From Cyrtodaria siliqua (lineage: Eukaryota > Mollusca > Bivalvia > Adapedonta > Hiatellidae), in contig JAWPHD010010296.1 in assembly GCA_037043455.1 (NCBI GenBank), forward strand, positions 31,109-95,108: DNA of 64,000 bases. Direction: 5' to 3'. Below the pieces are notes generated by a model that was not told the DNA's origin, searched no databases, and saw only the letters and a list, made by a program, of their open reading frames with translations. Position numbers and translations under genes: made by a program. Below, one piece after another: positions 24,189-35,300 of the stretch (position 1 is the stretch's first letter; the number at the start of each line of letters is the position of its first letter).

Positions 24189-25826
24189 GTTTTAACACCT
24201 GCCTTACCTGTTTTTTCAATATATATGTACTTTGTATACAAGTCCGACCACAGGAAATTGCATCTTTTGATTATTAGGAATAGCAGGCCTTTTTTTCATG
24301 ATTTTGGGAACATGACCCGTACCCCTGGAATTGGGAATTTTCATAAAATTGGGAATTTTAGAGCGATTTTTACTAAAATTCGGAAAAATATTAAAGCATT
24401 CCTTTCATAATTATATCTTAAATACTGTTTTTTGTACACCAAGATAAACAGAAGCATTTATTTAAGCTTTTGAACCCCAGTCATTGGATTGGCACACTTA
24501 AAAAAAAAAAATAAAATTGGGAATTTTTTCCTCTTAATTGGGAAAAAAATATCTGTTTTGGCATTGGGAATATGACCGAATTTTGGCAATAAAAACAGCC
24601 AAAAAAAAACCCTGAATAGGATCGTTTATTTACTGTTTATGGCTAAATTATATACCAGTGATGTTTTGTTTTTTTACACAAATTGTTGCAAATGTGATAT
24701 TGCGATTGACCTACTTGATAATTAATTGTCTGCATTATGATGTAGTAGTTTTTAGCATCTCCTGGCTGAGGGGTTAAGAACATTGTGTTGTAAACTTTCT
24801 CATCTCTCATTGCTGTGGATTCAAATCTCACTGGGAGCTCGACATGTAAGTGAGAAAGCGTCAATTTTTATGTATGGCGGGACGTGTACAGTACTGGTTC
24901 TACCCAGGAAAAATGACAGTCATATGTAACCTTACATGTGTTGAAAATGACGTAAAACCAACAAAGTTCAATTTCACGTGTTAAGCGATCTTCCAGGTAT
25001 GTCATTTTGTGTTATAATAAGTGATAAGGGATCAACTTTTTTTTTGAAAGCATGTGTGCATGTCGATATTCAGTGCGGATTTCATACTGTTTTGTAAACA
25101 CTGACGTGTACACAGTTCGATGGAAAATTTACGTTTTTCATGCTTTCAAAGGTTTTGTGGTGGAATTGTCTATGAAATTAGATAATTTAATGAAAATATG
25201 GTGTCTAGTTCTTTAGAAATTAGCTGACAGGTCACGCACATGTAAGTAACCTTTGGAAAAGTATTTAGTGTCACACAGCCGAAACCATTATTTTATTAAC
25301 AATTGTCAATGGAGGAGAACAATACGGTATTAAAGTAGCTATCCCGCCAACAACAGTCAAAGAGTTTCTAACTCGTAATTTATTTTACGCATATTCAATC
25401 CTGGGTATTTTAAGAACCACTGAATAAACCTTTAATTGGCACATATACATTATTATATGACCTGAACACCTGGATTGAATTTTGATAAACATGTTTGTAG
25501 TGTATAATTTTGTTGATATTTGGCGGGCCAGTTTCTTTAAAGAATAGCAAGTCAGTTCATAATTTCCATTAAAGATTATTGACTTTGTGTAATTTATTTA
25601 TTATTTTATTGCAGAATATGAGAACCTGGATCACACTTTAGATGAAATTGACGTATGGATGGATAAACTTGAGAAACAAAATGACAATTTATTTTCTGAG
25701 CTTGACAATCTCCTGGAATCTAGTCGACAGACGAGAAAGGAACTTCAGGAGCAGAATCAGAAAACAGAACAGTTATCAGAAGCTACAGAAACAGATAGCA
25801 AAGAAAAGAGCGATAAACAAAATTGA
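24056..25826 (+). CDS. BBLN: BBLN (bublin coiled-coil protein, C9orf16/UPF0184 family), spliced
   Basis: Two exons, 24056-24188 and 25615-25826, join to a 114-residue protein. Residues 1-44 are acidic and Gln/Asn-rich (MAEGQGGQEDEQDQSSKN). Residues 45-95 form the conserved family core: EYENLDHTLDEIDVWMDKLE, then KQNDNLFSELDNLLESSRQT and RKELQEQ, a heptad-rich coiled coil matching the human family signature of EKND-L and LLESNRQTR. The C-tail is charged. Vertebrate BBLN is about 83 residues; the extra length is N- and C-terminal. In animals it is linked to intermediate-filament organisation and apical junction/lumen integrity (family knowledge). Exon 1's donor (CAAG|GTTTTA) was chosen because it gives phase 1, needed by exon 2, and restores the Glu before Tyr; it is not a strong donor. 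It diverges from DDX39B. Confidence 0.85.
24284..24614. mobile_element. 331-bp hAT-like MITE in BBLN intron, 5-bp target duplication
   Basis: The ends are CAGGCCTTTTTTTCATG and, reversed, CAGGGTTTTTTTTTGGC. AATAG occurs directly before the left end (24279-24283) and directly after the right end (24615-24619). The interior has repeated AATTGGGAATTTT and GGCATTGGGAATATGACC. Related fragments lie at 8300, 21100, 47377 and 47700. Confidence 0.8.
24755..24968 (+). mobile_element. tRNA-derived SINE copy A
   Basis: The head GCATCTCCTGGCTGAGGGGT then TAAG gives an A box, and GGATTCAAATCTC a B box, as in a Leu/Ser-type tRNA. The body has GGCGGGACGTGTACAGTACT then GGTTCTACCCAGGAAAAATG. The 3' tail is GTGTTGAAAATGACGTAAAA. 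Similar to copies at 14523 and 29240. In the BBLN intron. Confidence 0.85.
25383..25545 (+). repeat. BBLN intron segment duplicated at 29598-29750
   Basis: TTTACGCATATTCA, TTTAAGAACCA, TTTAATTGGCACATATAC, ACATTATTATATGACCTGAA and CACCTGGAT occur in the same order at 29598-29750. The copies differ by small indels. Each lies downstream of a copy of the same SINE, so this looks like a local segmental duplication or a longer dispersed element. Confidence 0.75.
25615..25826 (+). CDS. BBLN: BBLN coding exon 2 (coiled-coil core, stop)
   Basis: A TTTATTGCAG acceptor ends at 25614. The frame (phase 1) encodes the conserved coiled-coil core and ends SKEKSDKQN with TGA at 25824-25826. An overlapping frame beginning MKLTYGWINLRNK is the wrong frame and lacks family similarity. 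Confidence 0.9.
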
Positions 25827-26185
25827 TGTTAGTGACTGTAGATAAACATTTATGTATTCTGACCAAAATCTTTCGACAATTTATATCAGTTTTACGACCA
25901 GGGGAAATAGTTTTAGAAACATTGCATGTACATTTAAGTTAAAATAAGTGTATGTACACGTAGTGGGAATGAGTAAGTCAGTTTGCGCCTTTTCGGTCTT
26001 TAATATGCATTTTTAGAACTCAGACTTACTTCATAATCTGGAACATGTATATTATAGAAAGAGGAAAAAAACTCAGTCCGCCAATCAACATGTCAACGTG
26101 TTTAAAGCCTTTTGGTTTGGTATTTAGTTTAAGCTTATTTATTTTACATCGATTGTAACGAAAGCTCTATCAACTTATTTGAATC
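25827..26185 (+). other. BBLN: Probable BBLN 3' UTR and flank
   Basis: AT-rich sequence follows the BBLN stop. No canonical AATAAA is obvious just downstream, so the 3' end cannot be placed. No other gene seen. Confidence 0.35.
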
Positions 26186-26337
26186 ACTCTTGATGTCTTC
26201 ATGGGTAGAACCAGTACTAGGCAAATGCAGATAAAGTGTCATGCTTAGGGACACAACGAATATGGCAATGGTGGGGATCGAACCTACGACTTTTCAATTA
26301 TGGGTCCAACGCTCTACCACTAGACCACAGCACTCCA
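26186..26337 (-). mobile_element. tRNA-derived SINE copy, intact A and B boxes
   Basis: Read on the minus strand it starts GGAGTGCTGTGGTCTAGTGG then TAGAGCG (A box) and has AGGTTCGATCCCC (B box). Next come TTGTGTCCCTAAGCATGACA then CTTTATCTGC, and GTACTGGTTCTACCCATGAA further on. The central block matches the SINEs at 24755 and 29240. The CCCTAAGCATGACACTT block matches the right flank of the 35-bp satellite at 45129. A 39-bp array follows immediately on the plus strand. Confidence 0.85.
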
Positions 26338-26625
26338 CTATGTGGTATTTATTACAATATCTGATGTTGACCTTTTGGCTTGGTATTTAATTACAATATC
26401 TGATGTTGACCTTTTGGCTTGGTATTTAATTACAATATCTGATGTTGACCTTTTGGCTTGGTATTTAATTACAATATCTGATGTTGACCTTTTGGCTGGC
26501 AGATGTTGACCTTTTGGCTTGGTATTTAATTACAATATCTGATGTTGACCTTTTGGCTTGGTATTTAATTACAATATCTGATGTTGACCTTTTGGCTTGG
26601 TATTTAATTACAATATCTAATAACT
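26338..26625 (+). repeat. 39-bp tandem repeat, about 7 units
   Basis: The unit includes AATTACAATATCTGATGTTG and ACCTTTTGGCTTGGTATTT. Anchors at 26361, 26400 and 26439 give a period of 39 bp. One unit near 26493 is internally truncated (GGCTGGCAGATGTTGACC). It begins right at the tRNA-like head of the neighbouring SINE. Confidence 0.92.
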
Positions 26626-26702
26626 TATCTTAAGGTGTAGTATATAATTTAATATTCAGAGTTGGCTGTATCTGAGAATTTTATATTTCAATATACCGCA
26701 TA

Positions 26703-26988
26703 ATCCCTAATAAACGCCCCAGGGGGCGTAACATTTTTGGAAAAATGGGCTTGAGACCAAAAATACATAATTTAACTTTTAAATCATACATCATTTAATG
26801 ACTTTCTTTACCAAAAAAAAACAAAGCCTGCATGTCAGTTAATGAATGAATGCATCGGATTTTAAGTTTTCTAGTGATTTTGTGTGTTCCGTTGTGAATG
26901 AAACAGATTAACTTGCATCTTTTGTTACGTTTAAAAAAAAAAATCTGAAAAAATGGTTGGGGGTTGGGGAGGACGTTTATTAGGGATG
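26703..26988. mobile_element. 286-bp MITE with inverted ends
   Basis: The left end is AATCCCTAATAAACGCCCC (26702-26720). The right end GAGGACGTTTATTAGGGATG (26969-26988) is its imperfect reverse complement, with the core ATCCCTAATAAACG matching except one base. No target duplication is clear, and no ORF is inside. Confidence 0.7.
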
Positions 26989-27804
26989 ATACGATACAAA
27001 TTTATTTCATCTGTGCTTTCATATAAATCATTTATTTTATAGAAGTTCCTTCATTTGTAAAGGAATTATAATTTATAGATTATTGCTTTGATAGGTTTAT
27101 TTTCAAGTTGTAAAATAAATCCACAGTTTATTTTGTTTTGTGTTCAAATTAGTAATTATGGATTTACATTCCATTTAAAGGTACAGATGGCAATCTTGAT
27201 TCTTAGGAAACTCAATTTGAATACAAATAATATTTTATGATTTCTAAAAAAAAGCTTGGAATATACCGGTAGCTACTGGTTAATTAGTGAGTTTGTAGGC
27301 CCATAGCTACGCAGAGGCACACCAAATTGCCTCGGTAAAATTTTGGGGAGGTACCAAGCATTGAAATAGACATTTTAATTGAATATCAAATAAAATGAAG
27401 TAAATAGTCCGGAATAAAACTTAAAACTGAAAATCTAGCCCTGGAATGCATTAAATTGCAGAAAATATTTTTGTTGATTTCTGTGGGTTGATGGGGGTTG
27501 GGGCATGCCCTCAGACCATGCTTGGAAAGGATTCACCTCGGTTAAATCTCTTGGCTGGCTACAGGCCTGCCATGGTTTGTTAAAAGTCTTAACTAAATTA
27601 CTTACCATTTATTTGATTCTCAAAATAACAACTAAATTAAGATCAATTTTTTTTCCCCATACATATTTAAGTATTTACTTGCTGATTTCAAGAGAACATG
27701 ACATTGAATAATATAATAATAAGGTACCTGATTTAAATGCTCCAAGATTGCTTCATGTTCATTTTGTCATTTTTTTTATCATGCTCATTCAAGGTTTTCT
27801 TCAC
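26989..27804. other. No gene recognised
   Basis: AT-rich. 27297-27580 carries GGCCCATAGCTACGCAGAGG and, further on, GGCTGGCTACAGGCCTGCCA, which may be the worn ends of another TIR element. No conserved frame is visible. Confidence 0.35.
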
Positions 27805-28015
27805 GACAAATGTGGAAACGTGGCTCCATCATAAATGGAGTGTCTACAATAGAATTTGCAGCAACTCTGCAGGTTAGAAGGTTCTAGGCCCATTCTCCAT
27901 ATTTTATCTAGATGTAAATGGAGGATGAGCCTGGCATGTTCATCCCTGTTTGGCGCCATATAACCTTTCATGTGTTGGTGTGCCTTAAAACCCAATTCAA
28001 TTCCAAGATTGCCGT
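27805..28015 (+). repeat. Dispersed repeat family (copy 2)
   Basis: It reads AACGTGGCTCCATCATAAAT, AGAAGGTTCTAGGCCCATTC, TCCATATTTTATCTAGATGT, TTTGGCGCCATATAACCTTT and CATGTGTTGGTGTGCCTTAA, ending AACCCAATTCAATTCC. This is the reverse complement of the copies at 22903, 48395 and 49503, so it is in plus orientation with its (AATTC) tail at the right. Confidence 0.8.
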
Positions 28016-28120
28016 GTGTCCCATTAAATTATATTACAGCTGACCATCAGCGCTTGTGTTAAGTTTGATACTGTAATACAACATTTATACAGCATGGACA
28101 AGTATAACATCTTACCATGT

Positions 28121-28735
28121 AATACATCATATACAAGTATTAGCTTGTAATACATCATATACAAGCTAATAATACATCATATACAAGTATTAGCTTGTAA
28201 AACAGCATAAACAAGTATTAGCCTGTAATACAGCATATACAAGTATTAGCCTGTAATACAGCATATACAAGTATTAGCTTGTAATACAGCATATACATGT
28301 ATTGGCTTGTAATACAGCATATACAAGTATTAGCTTGTAATACAGCATATACAAGTATTGGCTTGTAATACAGCATATACAAGTATTAGCTTGTAATACA
28401 GCATATACATGTATTGACTTGTAATACAGCATATACAAGTATTAGCTTGTAATACAGCATATACAAGTATTGGCTTGTAATACAGCATATACATGTACTG
28501 GCTTGTAATACAGCATATACATGTACTGGCTTGTAATACAGCATATACAAGTATTGGCTTGTAATACAGCATATACAAGTATTGGCTTGTAATACAGCAT
28601 ATACATGTATTGGCTTGTAATACTGCATATACAAGTATTAGCCTGTAATACAGCATATACAAGTATTAGCTTGTAATACAGCAATACATCAAATACAAGT
28701 ATTAGCATATACAAGTATTAGCTTGTAATACATCA
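28121..28735 (+). repeat. 28-bp tandem repeat, about 21 units
   Basis: The unit is TACAGCATATACAAGTATTA plus GCTTGTAA. It contains TACAAG...CTTGTA, so every unit can form alternating 6-bp stems. Because 28 is not a multiple of three, all three minus frames show the same 28-residue peptide period (YMLYYKPILVYAVLQ), which is an artefact. Confidence 0.95.
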
Positions 28736-29239
28736 TAAATATTGTTTTTAACACTTGCAAAAATCTAATGATAGTGTACATTTTCTTTAAAACTGCAAAA
28801 TGTATAAAATTTGTTTGAGCCATTTGGAAGCAATAATCTAAGTTAGAAAGTCATTCAAACTCATGAAAATGTATTTGGGGAGTTAATTTCCTCAAATTGC
28901 ACTTTATTATCATTGTTTGTTAATGTGCATAGATTTACATATGTTGTATCTGGAACAGTTGTGGGTATATATTTTATAGTCCATTATAATCCAGATTTTT
29001 TTACAGTGAATTTTGATGTTAGTTTTATTATTTAATTATTATGTAACAGAATTAAAAAAAAAATCAGTTTTCAATTTTTGTTTGGTCTGTATTTACCATT
29101 AATTGACGGAATTCCATTTAATACTAGTAAGTTTATTCAATATGATTACTGAACAAGCTTTATACAAACATAATTCAATAGGAATTCCTTTGAGATGTTT
29201 TAACAGAAAATGAAATATTCAGGTTTGGCATCTTGTAAA

Positions 29240-29482
29240 GCATCTCCGTGGCCGAGGGGTTAACAGCGTTGCATTGTAACCCTTCTCACCACTGCGGTTT
29301 TGTATCCCATGGGGAGCTTGACTTGTAAGTGAAGAAGTGTCGATTCTTATGGCGGGAGGTGGACCTTACTGGTTCTACTCAGGAAAAGTGGGTGGTATGC
29401 CTCAACACAAACAAATTGACTGTCATATATAACCTTACAATCATGTGTTGAAAATGACGTAAAAACACCATACAAACATTGT
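29240..29482 (+). mobile_element. tRNA-derived SINE copy B
   Basis: The head GCATCTCCGTGGCCGAGGGG then TTAAC is a good type-II-tRNA A box. The body has TTGACTTGTAAGTGAAGAAG, ATGGCGGGAGGTGGACCTTA and CTGGTTCTACTCAGGAAAAG, and the tail GTGTTGAAAATGACGTAAAA then ACACCATACAAACA. It matches copy A at 24755. Confidence 0.85.
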
Positions 29483-29597
29483 TGCAATGCCCAGCACCAA
29501 GATAGTGGCGGGTCATGATGTGTTAACCATCCATTTGTCACACACTTTTTCATTAGCTCCATTTCTAAATCATTAGGCTCCACAGACTTAAAATTCA

Positions 29598-29750
29598 TTT
29601 TACGCATATTCAGTCATGAGTAATTTAAGAACCATTAATAAATCTTTCCTTTTAATTGGCACATATACTAGTACATTATTATATGACCTGAACACCTGGA
29701 TAGCGTTTTGATTTTTGTAGTGTAATTTGGTGGGATATCTACTTTAAGGT
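29598..29750 (+). repeat. Second copy of the BBLN intron segment
   Basis: The text TTTACGCATATTCAGTCATG through ACATTATTATATGACCTGAA to CACCTGGATAGCG parallels 25383-25545. BBLN exon 2 itself is not duplicated: after 29750 the sequence no longer resembles the exon flank. Confidence 0.75.
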
Positions 29751-31244
29751 TTTACATCAGTACTATTGTTAAGTCATGTAACCCTAGGATCTAGTGGATG
29801 GATACTAATCCTTCATACCAAACGCAGGTCTTATGACAGACATTGACCTACTTCTTTTGTCTTTTAATATACCCGCTGAAAGTGAGGGGATATTAAAATG
29901 ATAGGTGTCCACACAGCACTGCTCCTCCATTTTGATTCCGGTTAAAGAAACTAACCCGCCAGGTAATGGCGAAATTACACTACAAAACGGTTTATCAAAA
30001 CTCCATCCCATATAAGGTACAAGAGGCGTTTAACTTATAACATAGCATTTACATTTTGTAACTGAATCAAATATCTTGACATTCTCGCCGAATATGTTCA
30101 TTGTACGTGTTCTGTGGTCCATGTCCGCATCTGTGTCTGTGAAAAATCGGTTATATAGACAGAATGTTGGGAAGCATCCATTGATTAGGTCCGATCAGAT
30201 CAGTGACGAATTGCACAATGCGATTTTTGACGAACACGGGTCACATACAAATAGATGCATGGCTTAATGATTACTTTGATATAAAACATTATGACATGAC
30301 TTGTCACTTATTATGTGCTTCCTAATTATGCTGCATCCATATTTTTTTAAAAAGGGTAGAGAATGATGTGTTGAAACAAAATTCTTTAATTATAAAAATA
30401 ACTGAAATATAAATTAAAAAATGCTTGTAAATTGTCGTTTAAGGTTAAAGTAGTCTTATACGTGCATGTCTGTTGTTTTTTTAAGAAAAGAAAGAAAACG
30501 GAAAGAAAACGGAAAGAAAACATATATAACTTAAGATTTAGGGGCAAAACACGCACATTTATAAGTAATGATGAAAAAAAAGATATCTTTATATGGTATG
30601 CGATGATGCAGCAACTATAACTATTCATTTGTTTAACTTACAAAATATGAAAAAATATCTTAATTTTGTTAATTTATAAAATCATCGGTAAAACACGAGC
30701 AAACTGTCCTTTTGTCTGTCAATTTCTTAATATTGTGATAAAATTTGAAATTTTAATTCGACATTTATATTTTTGTCTTAAAATAAAACATACGATCATA
30801 TTTAAATTGCAAGCAGTTTTAAACAATTACGATATGCATCCTAATGTATATAAGTGGATTTTTTTGGTTTAAGGTAAAACTCTATGGCAATAGAAACATA
30901 TAGGTTAAAATTGGAAAATAGTATGCACCTATTTAAAATATAATTTAAAGCAAACCGTGTGAAATTGGAGATTATTTTTAAATTCATACGTTCTTAATGA
31001 CAGTTTCACATAAACAAAAACGAACAAAAGTGTGACGTTATAAGTTGAACACCTCTTGTATGTGCTGATTAAAAGTATAGGTTTATTCACAGGTTCTTAA
31101 GATATTTGATTGAATATGCGTAAAGTGAATTATGAGTTGGTAATCCTTTATTCGACTCCAGTTTTAGGGTTTGGCCTGCCTGGTTAAAGCAATTTACTTG
31201 TGTCCATACAGTTTGGATTCTCAAAATACGTATGTTATACATGA
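29751..31244. other. No gene recognised
   Basis: AT-rich. It includes a purine stretch with GAAAGAAAACGGAAAGAAAA (30487-30520) and dispersed-repeat-like TATACCCGCTGAAAGTGAGG at 29868. Short ORFs lack conservation or codon structure. Confidence 0.4.
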
Positions 31245-31722
31245 TTATATACCTGGTCAGTAGGTTTATAAATGGTGTACAGCTGCTGTAATATGTGCCT
31301 GATGATGGTGGGTTAGGGACTTTGGTATATACCTGGTCAGTAGGTTTATAAATGGTGTACATCTGCTGTAAAATGTGCCTGATGATGGTGGGTTAGGGAC
31401 TTTGGTATATACCTGGTCAGTAGGTTTATAAATGGTGTACATCTGTTGTAAAATGTGCCTGATGATGGTGGGTTAGGGACTTTGGTATATACCTGGTCAG
31501 TAGGTTTATAAATGGTGTACATCTGTTGTAAAATGTGCCTGATGATGGTGGGTTAGGGACTTTGGTATATACCTGGTCAGTAGGTTTATAAATGGTGTAC
31601 ATCTGCTGTAAAATGTGCCTGATGATGGTGGGTTAGGGACTTTGGTATATACCTCGTCAGTAGGTTTATAAATGGTGTACATCTGCTGTAAAATGTGCCT
31701 GATGATGGTGGGTTAGGGACTT
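31245..31722 (+). repeat. 80-bp tandem repeat, six units
   Basis: The anchor ACCTGGTCAGTAGGTTTATA occurs at 31251, 31331, 31411, 31491, 31571 and (one change) 31651, an exact 80-bp period. Other unit strings are AATGGTGTACATCTGCTGTA and GATGATGGTGGGTTAGGGAC. Units are nearly identical, so the array is recent or homogenised. Confidence 0.95.
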
Positions 31723-32249
31723 CCAGGTTTCATAAGCTCCATTTCTGAGTCATCACTAGCCCCAGTCACTTAAAATTTGATACACACACACACATCTAGA
31801 TATGTGTTACATTTATAATCAAAGTAGCGTACCACAACTGACCTTGACCTACTGTTTACTCTTCTAGATTTTTTTTCATTTACTGCAATAGCAGGTGTCA
31901 GTAGATGCGTTATTTACACCATTTCACATTTTGTATTGTGTACATTATCACCGATTGTATAAATATTGGAAATAAAAATAACTTTAAAGCAATAAATTAT
32001 TAGCAGCACACACTAGTAGTATGTGAATACATACTCTCGTTTTAAATCGTTTGTTCGTCTGAAACAATCATGTCTCAGCCATAACTTTGAAGTCTCTGAA
32101 GGGAATTTCATCACACAAATGTTAATCACAACAAGAAAGTGAGTCATGCACAATAATCAGGTCATTATCTCAAAGATCAAGGTCACATAGAGGTCAAAGG
32201 GTCAAAAGAACTTCAGGGACATTTGTCACTGGTGACCGTTCTTGTTTGA
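31723..32249. other. No gene; dispersed repeat near right end
   Basis: CATAAGCTCCATTTCTGAGT at 31729 resembles CATTAGCTCCATTTCTAAAT at 29551. 32035-32240 has AACTTTGAAGTCTCTGAAGG and GATCAAGGTCACATAGAGGT, typical of dispersed bivalve repeats. No coding frame is seen. Confidence 0.4.
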
Positions 32250-32318
32250 AGTGATGGCCTAGTGTATAGCATGTTGGACTCTGAATTCAGAGAACACAGG
32301 TTTGAGCTTCCCTAGCAC
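32250..32318 (+). mobile_element. SINE 5' head (A box, B box) at left edge of the 35-bp satellite
   Basis: GTGATGGCCTAGTGTATAGC then ATGTTGGACTCTGAATTCAG is a tRNA-like head with an A-box region. It is followed by ACAGGTTTGAGCTTCC, a B box with small changes (consensus GGTTCGANTCC). The sequence then runs without break into the first 35-bp monomer. The matching SINE body is found only after the array, at 45129. Confidence 0.75.
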
Positions 32319-35300
32319 CATAGGGTTACTTTGGTGTGGAGCTTCCCTAGCACCATAGGGTTACTTTGGTGTGGAGCTTCACTAGCACCACAGGGTTACT
32401 TTGGTGTGGAGCTTCGCTAGCACCATAGGGTTACTTTGGTGTGGAGCTTCACTAGCACCATAGGGTTACTTTGGTGTGAAGCTTCACTAGCACCATAGGG
32501 TTACTTCGATGTGAAGTTTCACTAGCATCATAGGATTACTTTCGTGTGGAGCTTCACTAGCACCATAGCGTACTTTGGTGTGGAGCTTCCCTAGCAGCAT
32601 AGGGTTTCTTTGGTGTGGAGCTTCACTAGCACCACAGGGTTACTTTGGTGTGGAGCTTCCCTAGCAACATAGGGTTACTTTGGTGTGGAGCTTCCCTAGC
32701 ACCATAGGGTTACTTTGGTGTGGAGCTTCACTAGCACCATAGGGTTACTTTGTTGTGGAGCTTCCTTAGCACCATAGGGTTACTTTGGTGTGGAGCATCA
32801 CTAGCACCATAGGGTTACTTTGGTGTGGAGCTTCCCTAGCACCATAGGGTTACTTTGGTGTGGAGCATCACTAGCACATAGGGTACTTTGGTGTGGAGCT
32901 TCACCAGCACTTCACTAGCACCATAGGTTACTTTGGTGTGGAGCTTCCCTAGCACCATAGGGTTACATTGGTGTGGAGCTTCACCAGCACTTCAATAGCA
33001 CAATAAGATTACTTTGGTGTGGAGCTTCATTAGCACCATAGGGTTACTTTGGTGTGGAGTTTCCCTAGCACCATAGGGTTACTTTGGTGTTGAACTTCCC
33101 TAGCACCATAGGGTTACTTTGGTGTGGAGCTTCACTAGCACTTCACTAGCACCACAGGGTTACTTTGTAGTGGAGCTTCACTAGCACCACAGGGTTACTT
33201 TGGTGTGGAGCTTCACTAGCACCATAGGGTTACTTTGGTGTGGAGCTTCACTAGCACCATAGGGTTACTTTGATGTGGAGCTTCACAAGCACCATAGGGT
33301 TACTTTGGTGTGGAGCTTCACTAGCACTTCACAGCACCATAGGGTTACTTTGGTATGGAGCTTCACCAGCAGTTCACTAGCACCACAGGGTTACTTTGGT
33401 GTGGAGCTTCATTCTCACCATAGGGTTACTTTGGTGTGGAGCTTCCCTAGCACCATAGGGTTACTTTGGTGTGGAGCTTCACTAGCACCATAGGGTTACT
33501 TTGGTGTGGAGCTTCACTAGCACCATAGGGTTACTTTGATGTGAAGTTTCACTAGCACCATAGGGTTACTTTGGTGTGGAGCTTCACTAACACCTTAGGG
33601 TACTTTGGTGTGGAGCTTCCCTAGCAGCATAGGGTTACTTTGCTGTGGAGCTTCACTAGCACCACAGGGTTACTTTGGTGTGGAGCATCACTAGCACCAT
33701 AGGTACTTTGGTGTGGAGCTTCACCAGCACTTCACTAGCACCATAGGGTTACTTTGGTGTGGAGCTTCACTAGCACCATAGGGTTACTTTGGTGTGGAGC
33801 TTCCCCAGCACCATAGGGTTACATTGGTGTGGAGCTTCACCACCACTTCACTAGCACAATAAGATTACTTTGGTGTGGAGCTTCATTAGCACCATAGGGT
33901 TACTTTGGTGTGGAGCTTCCCTAGCACCATAGGGTTACTTTGGTGTGGAGCTTCACTAGCACTTCACAGCACCATATGGTTACTTTGGTGTGGAGTTTCA
34001 CTAGCACCATAGGGTTACTTTGGTGTGGAGCTTCACTAGCACTTCACTAGCACCACAGGGTTGCTTTGGTGTGGAGCTTCACTAGCACTTCACTAGCACC
34101 ACAGGGTTACTTTGGTGTGGAGCTTCACTAGCACTTCACTAGCACCACAGGGTTACTTTGGTGTGGAGCATCACTAGCACCATAGGTACTTTGGTGTGGA
34201 GCTTCACCAGCACTTCACTAGCACCATAGGGTTACTTTGGTGTGGAGCTTCACTAGCACCATAGGGTTACTTTGGTGTGGAGCTTCCCCAGCACCATCGG
34301 GTTACATTGGTGTGGAGCTTCACTAGCACCATAGGGTTACTTTGGTGTGGAGCTTCCCCAGCACCATCGGGTTACATTGGTGTGGAGCTTCACTAGCACC
34401 ATAGGGTTACTTTGGTGTGGAGCTTCACTAGCACTTCACAGCACCATATGGTTACTTTGGTGTGGAGTTTCACTAGCACCATAGGGTTACTTTGGTGTGG
34501 AGCTTCACCAGCACTTCACTAGCACCATAGGGTTACTTTGGTGTGGAGCTTCCCTAGCACCATAGGGTTACTTTGGTGTGGAGCTTCACTAGCACCATAG
34601 GGTTACTTTGGTGTGGAGCTTCACTAGCACCATAGGGTTACTTTGATGTGAAGTTTCACTAGCACCATAGGGTTACTTTGGTGTGGAGCTTCACTAACAC
34701 CTTAGGGTACTTTGGTGTGGAGCTTCCCTAGCAGCATAGGGTTACTTTGCTGTGGAGCTTCACTAGCACCACAGGGTTACTTTGGTGTGGAGCATCACTA
34801 GCACCATAGGTACTTTGGTGTGGAGCTTCACCAGCACTTCACTAGCACCATAGGGTTACTTTGGTGTGGAGCTTCACTAGCACCATAGGGTTACTTTGGT
34901 GTGGAGCTTCCCCAGCACCATAGGGTTACATTGGTGTGGAGCTTCCCTAGCACCATAGGGTTACTTTGGTGTGGAGCTTCCCTAGCACCATAGGGTTACT
35001 TTGGTGTGGAGCTTCACTAGCACTTCACAGCACCATATGGTTACTTTGGTGTGGAGTTTCACTAGCACCATAGGGTTACTTTGGTGTGGAGCTTCCCTAG
35101 CACCATAGGGTTACTTTGGTGTGGAGCTTCACTAGCACTTCACAGCACCATATGGTTACTTTGGTGTGGAGTTTCACTAGCACCATAGGGTTACTTTGGT
35201 GTGGAGCTTCACTAGCACTTCACTAGCACCACAGGGTTGCTTTGGTGTGGAGCTTCACTAGCACTTCACTAGCACCACAGGGTTACTTTGGTGTGGAGCT

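Noticed and set aside
26260..26337. Functional tRNA gene on the minus strand
   Set aside because: A and B boxes are good, but the acceptor stem and anticodon arm are not clean, and the sequence continues into a SINE body shared with other copies.
28330..28714. ORFs with repeated YMLYYKPILVYAVLQ on the minus strand
   Set aside because: All three frames give the same peptide period from a 28-bp repeat.
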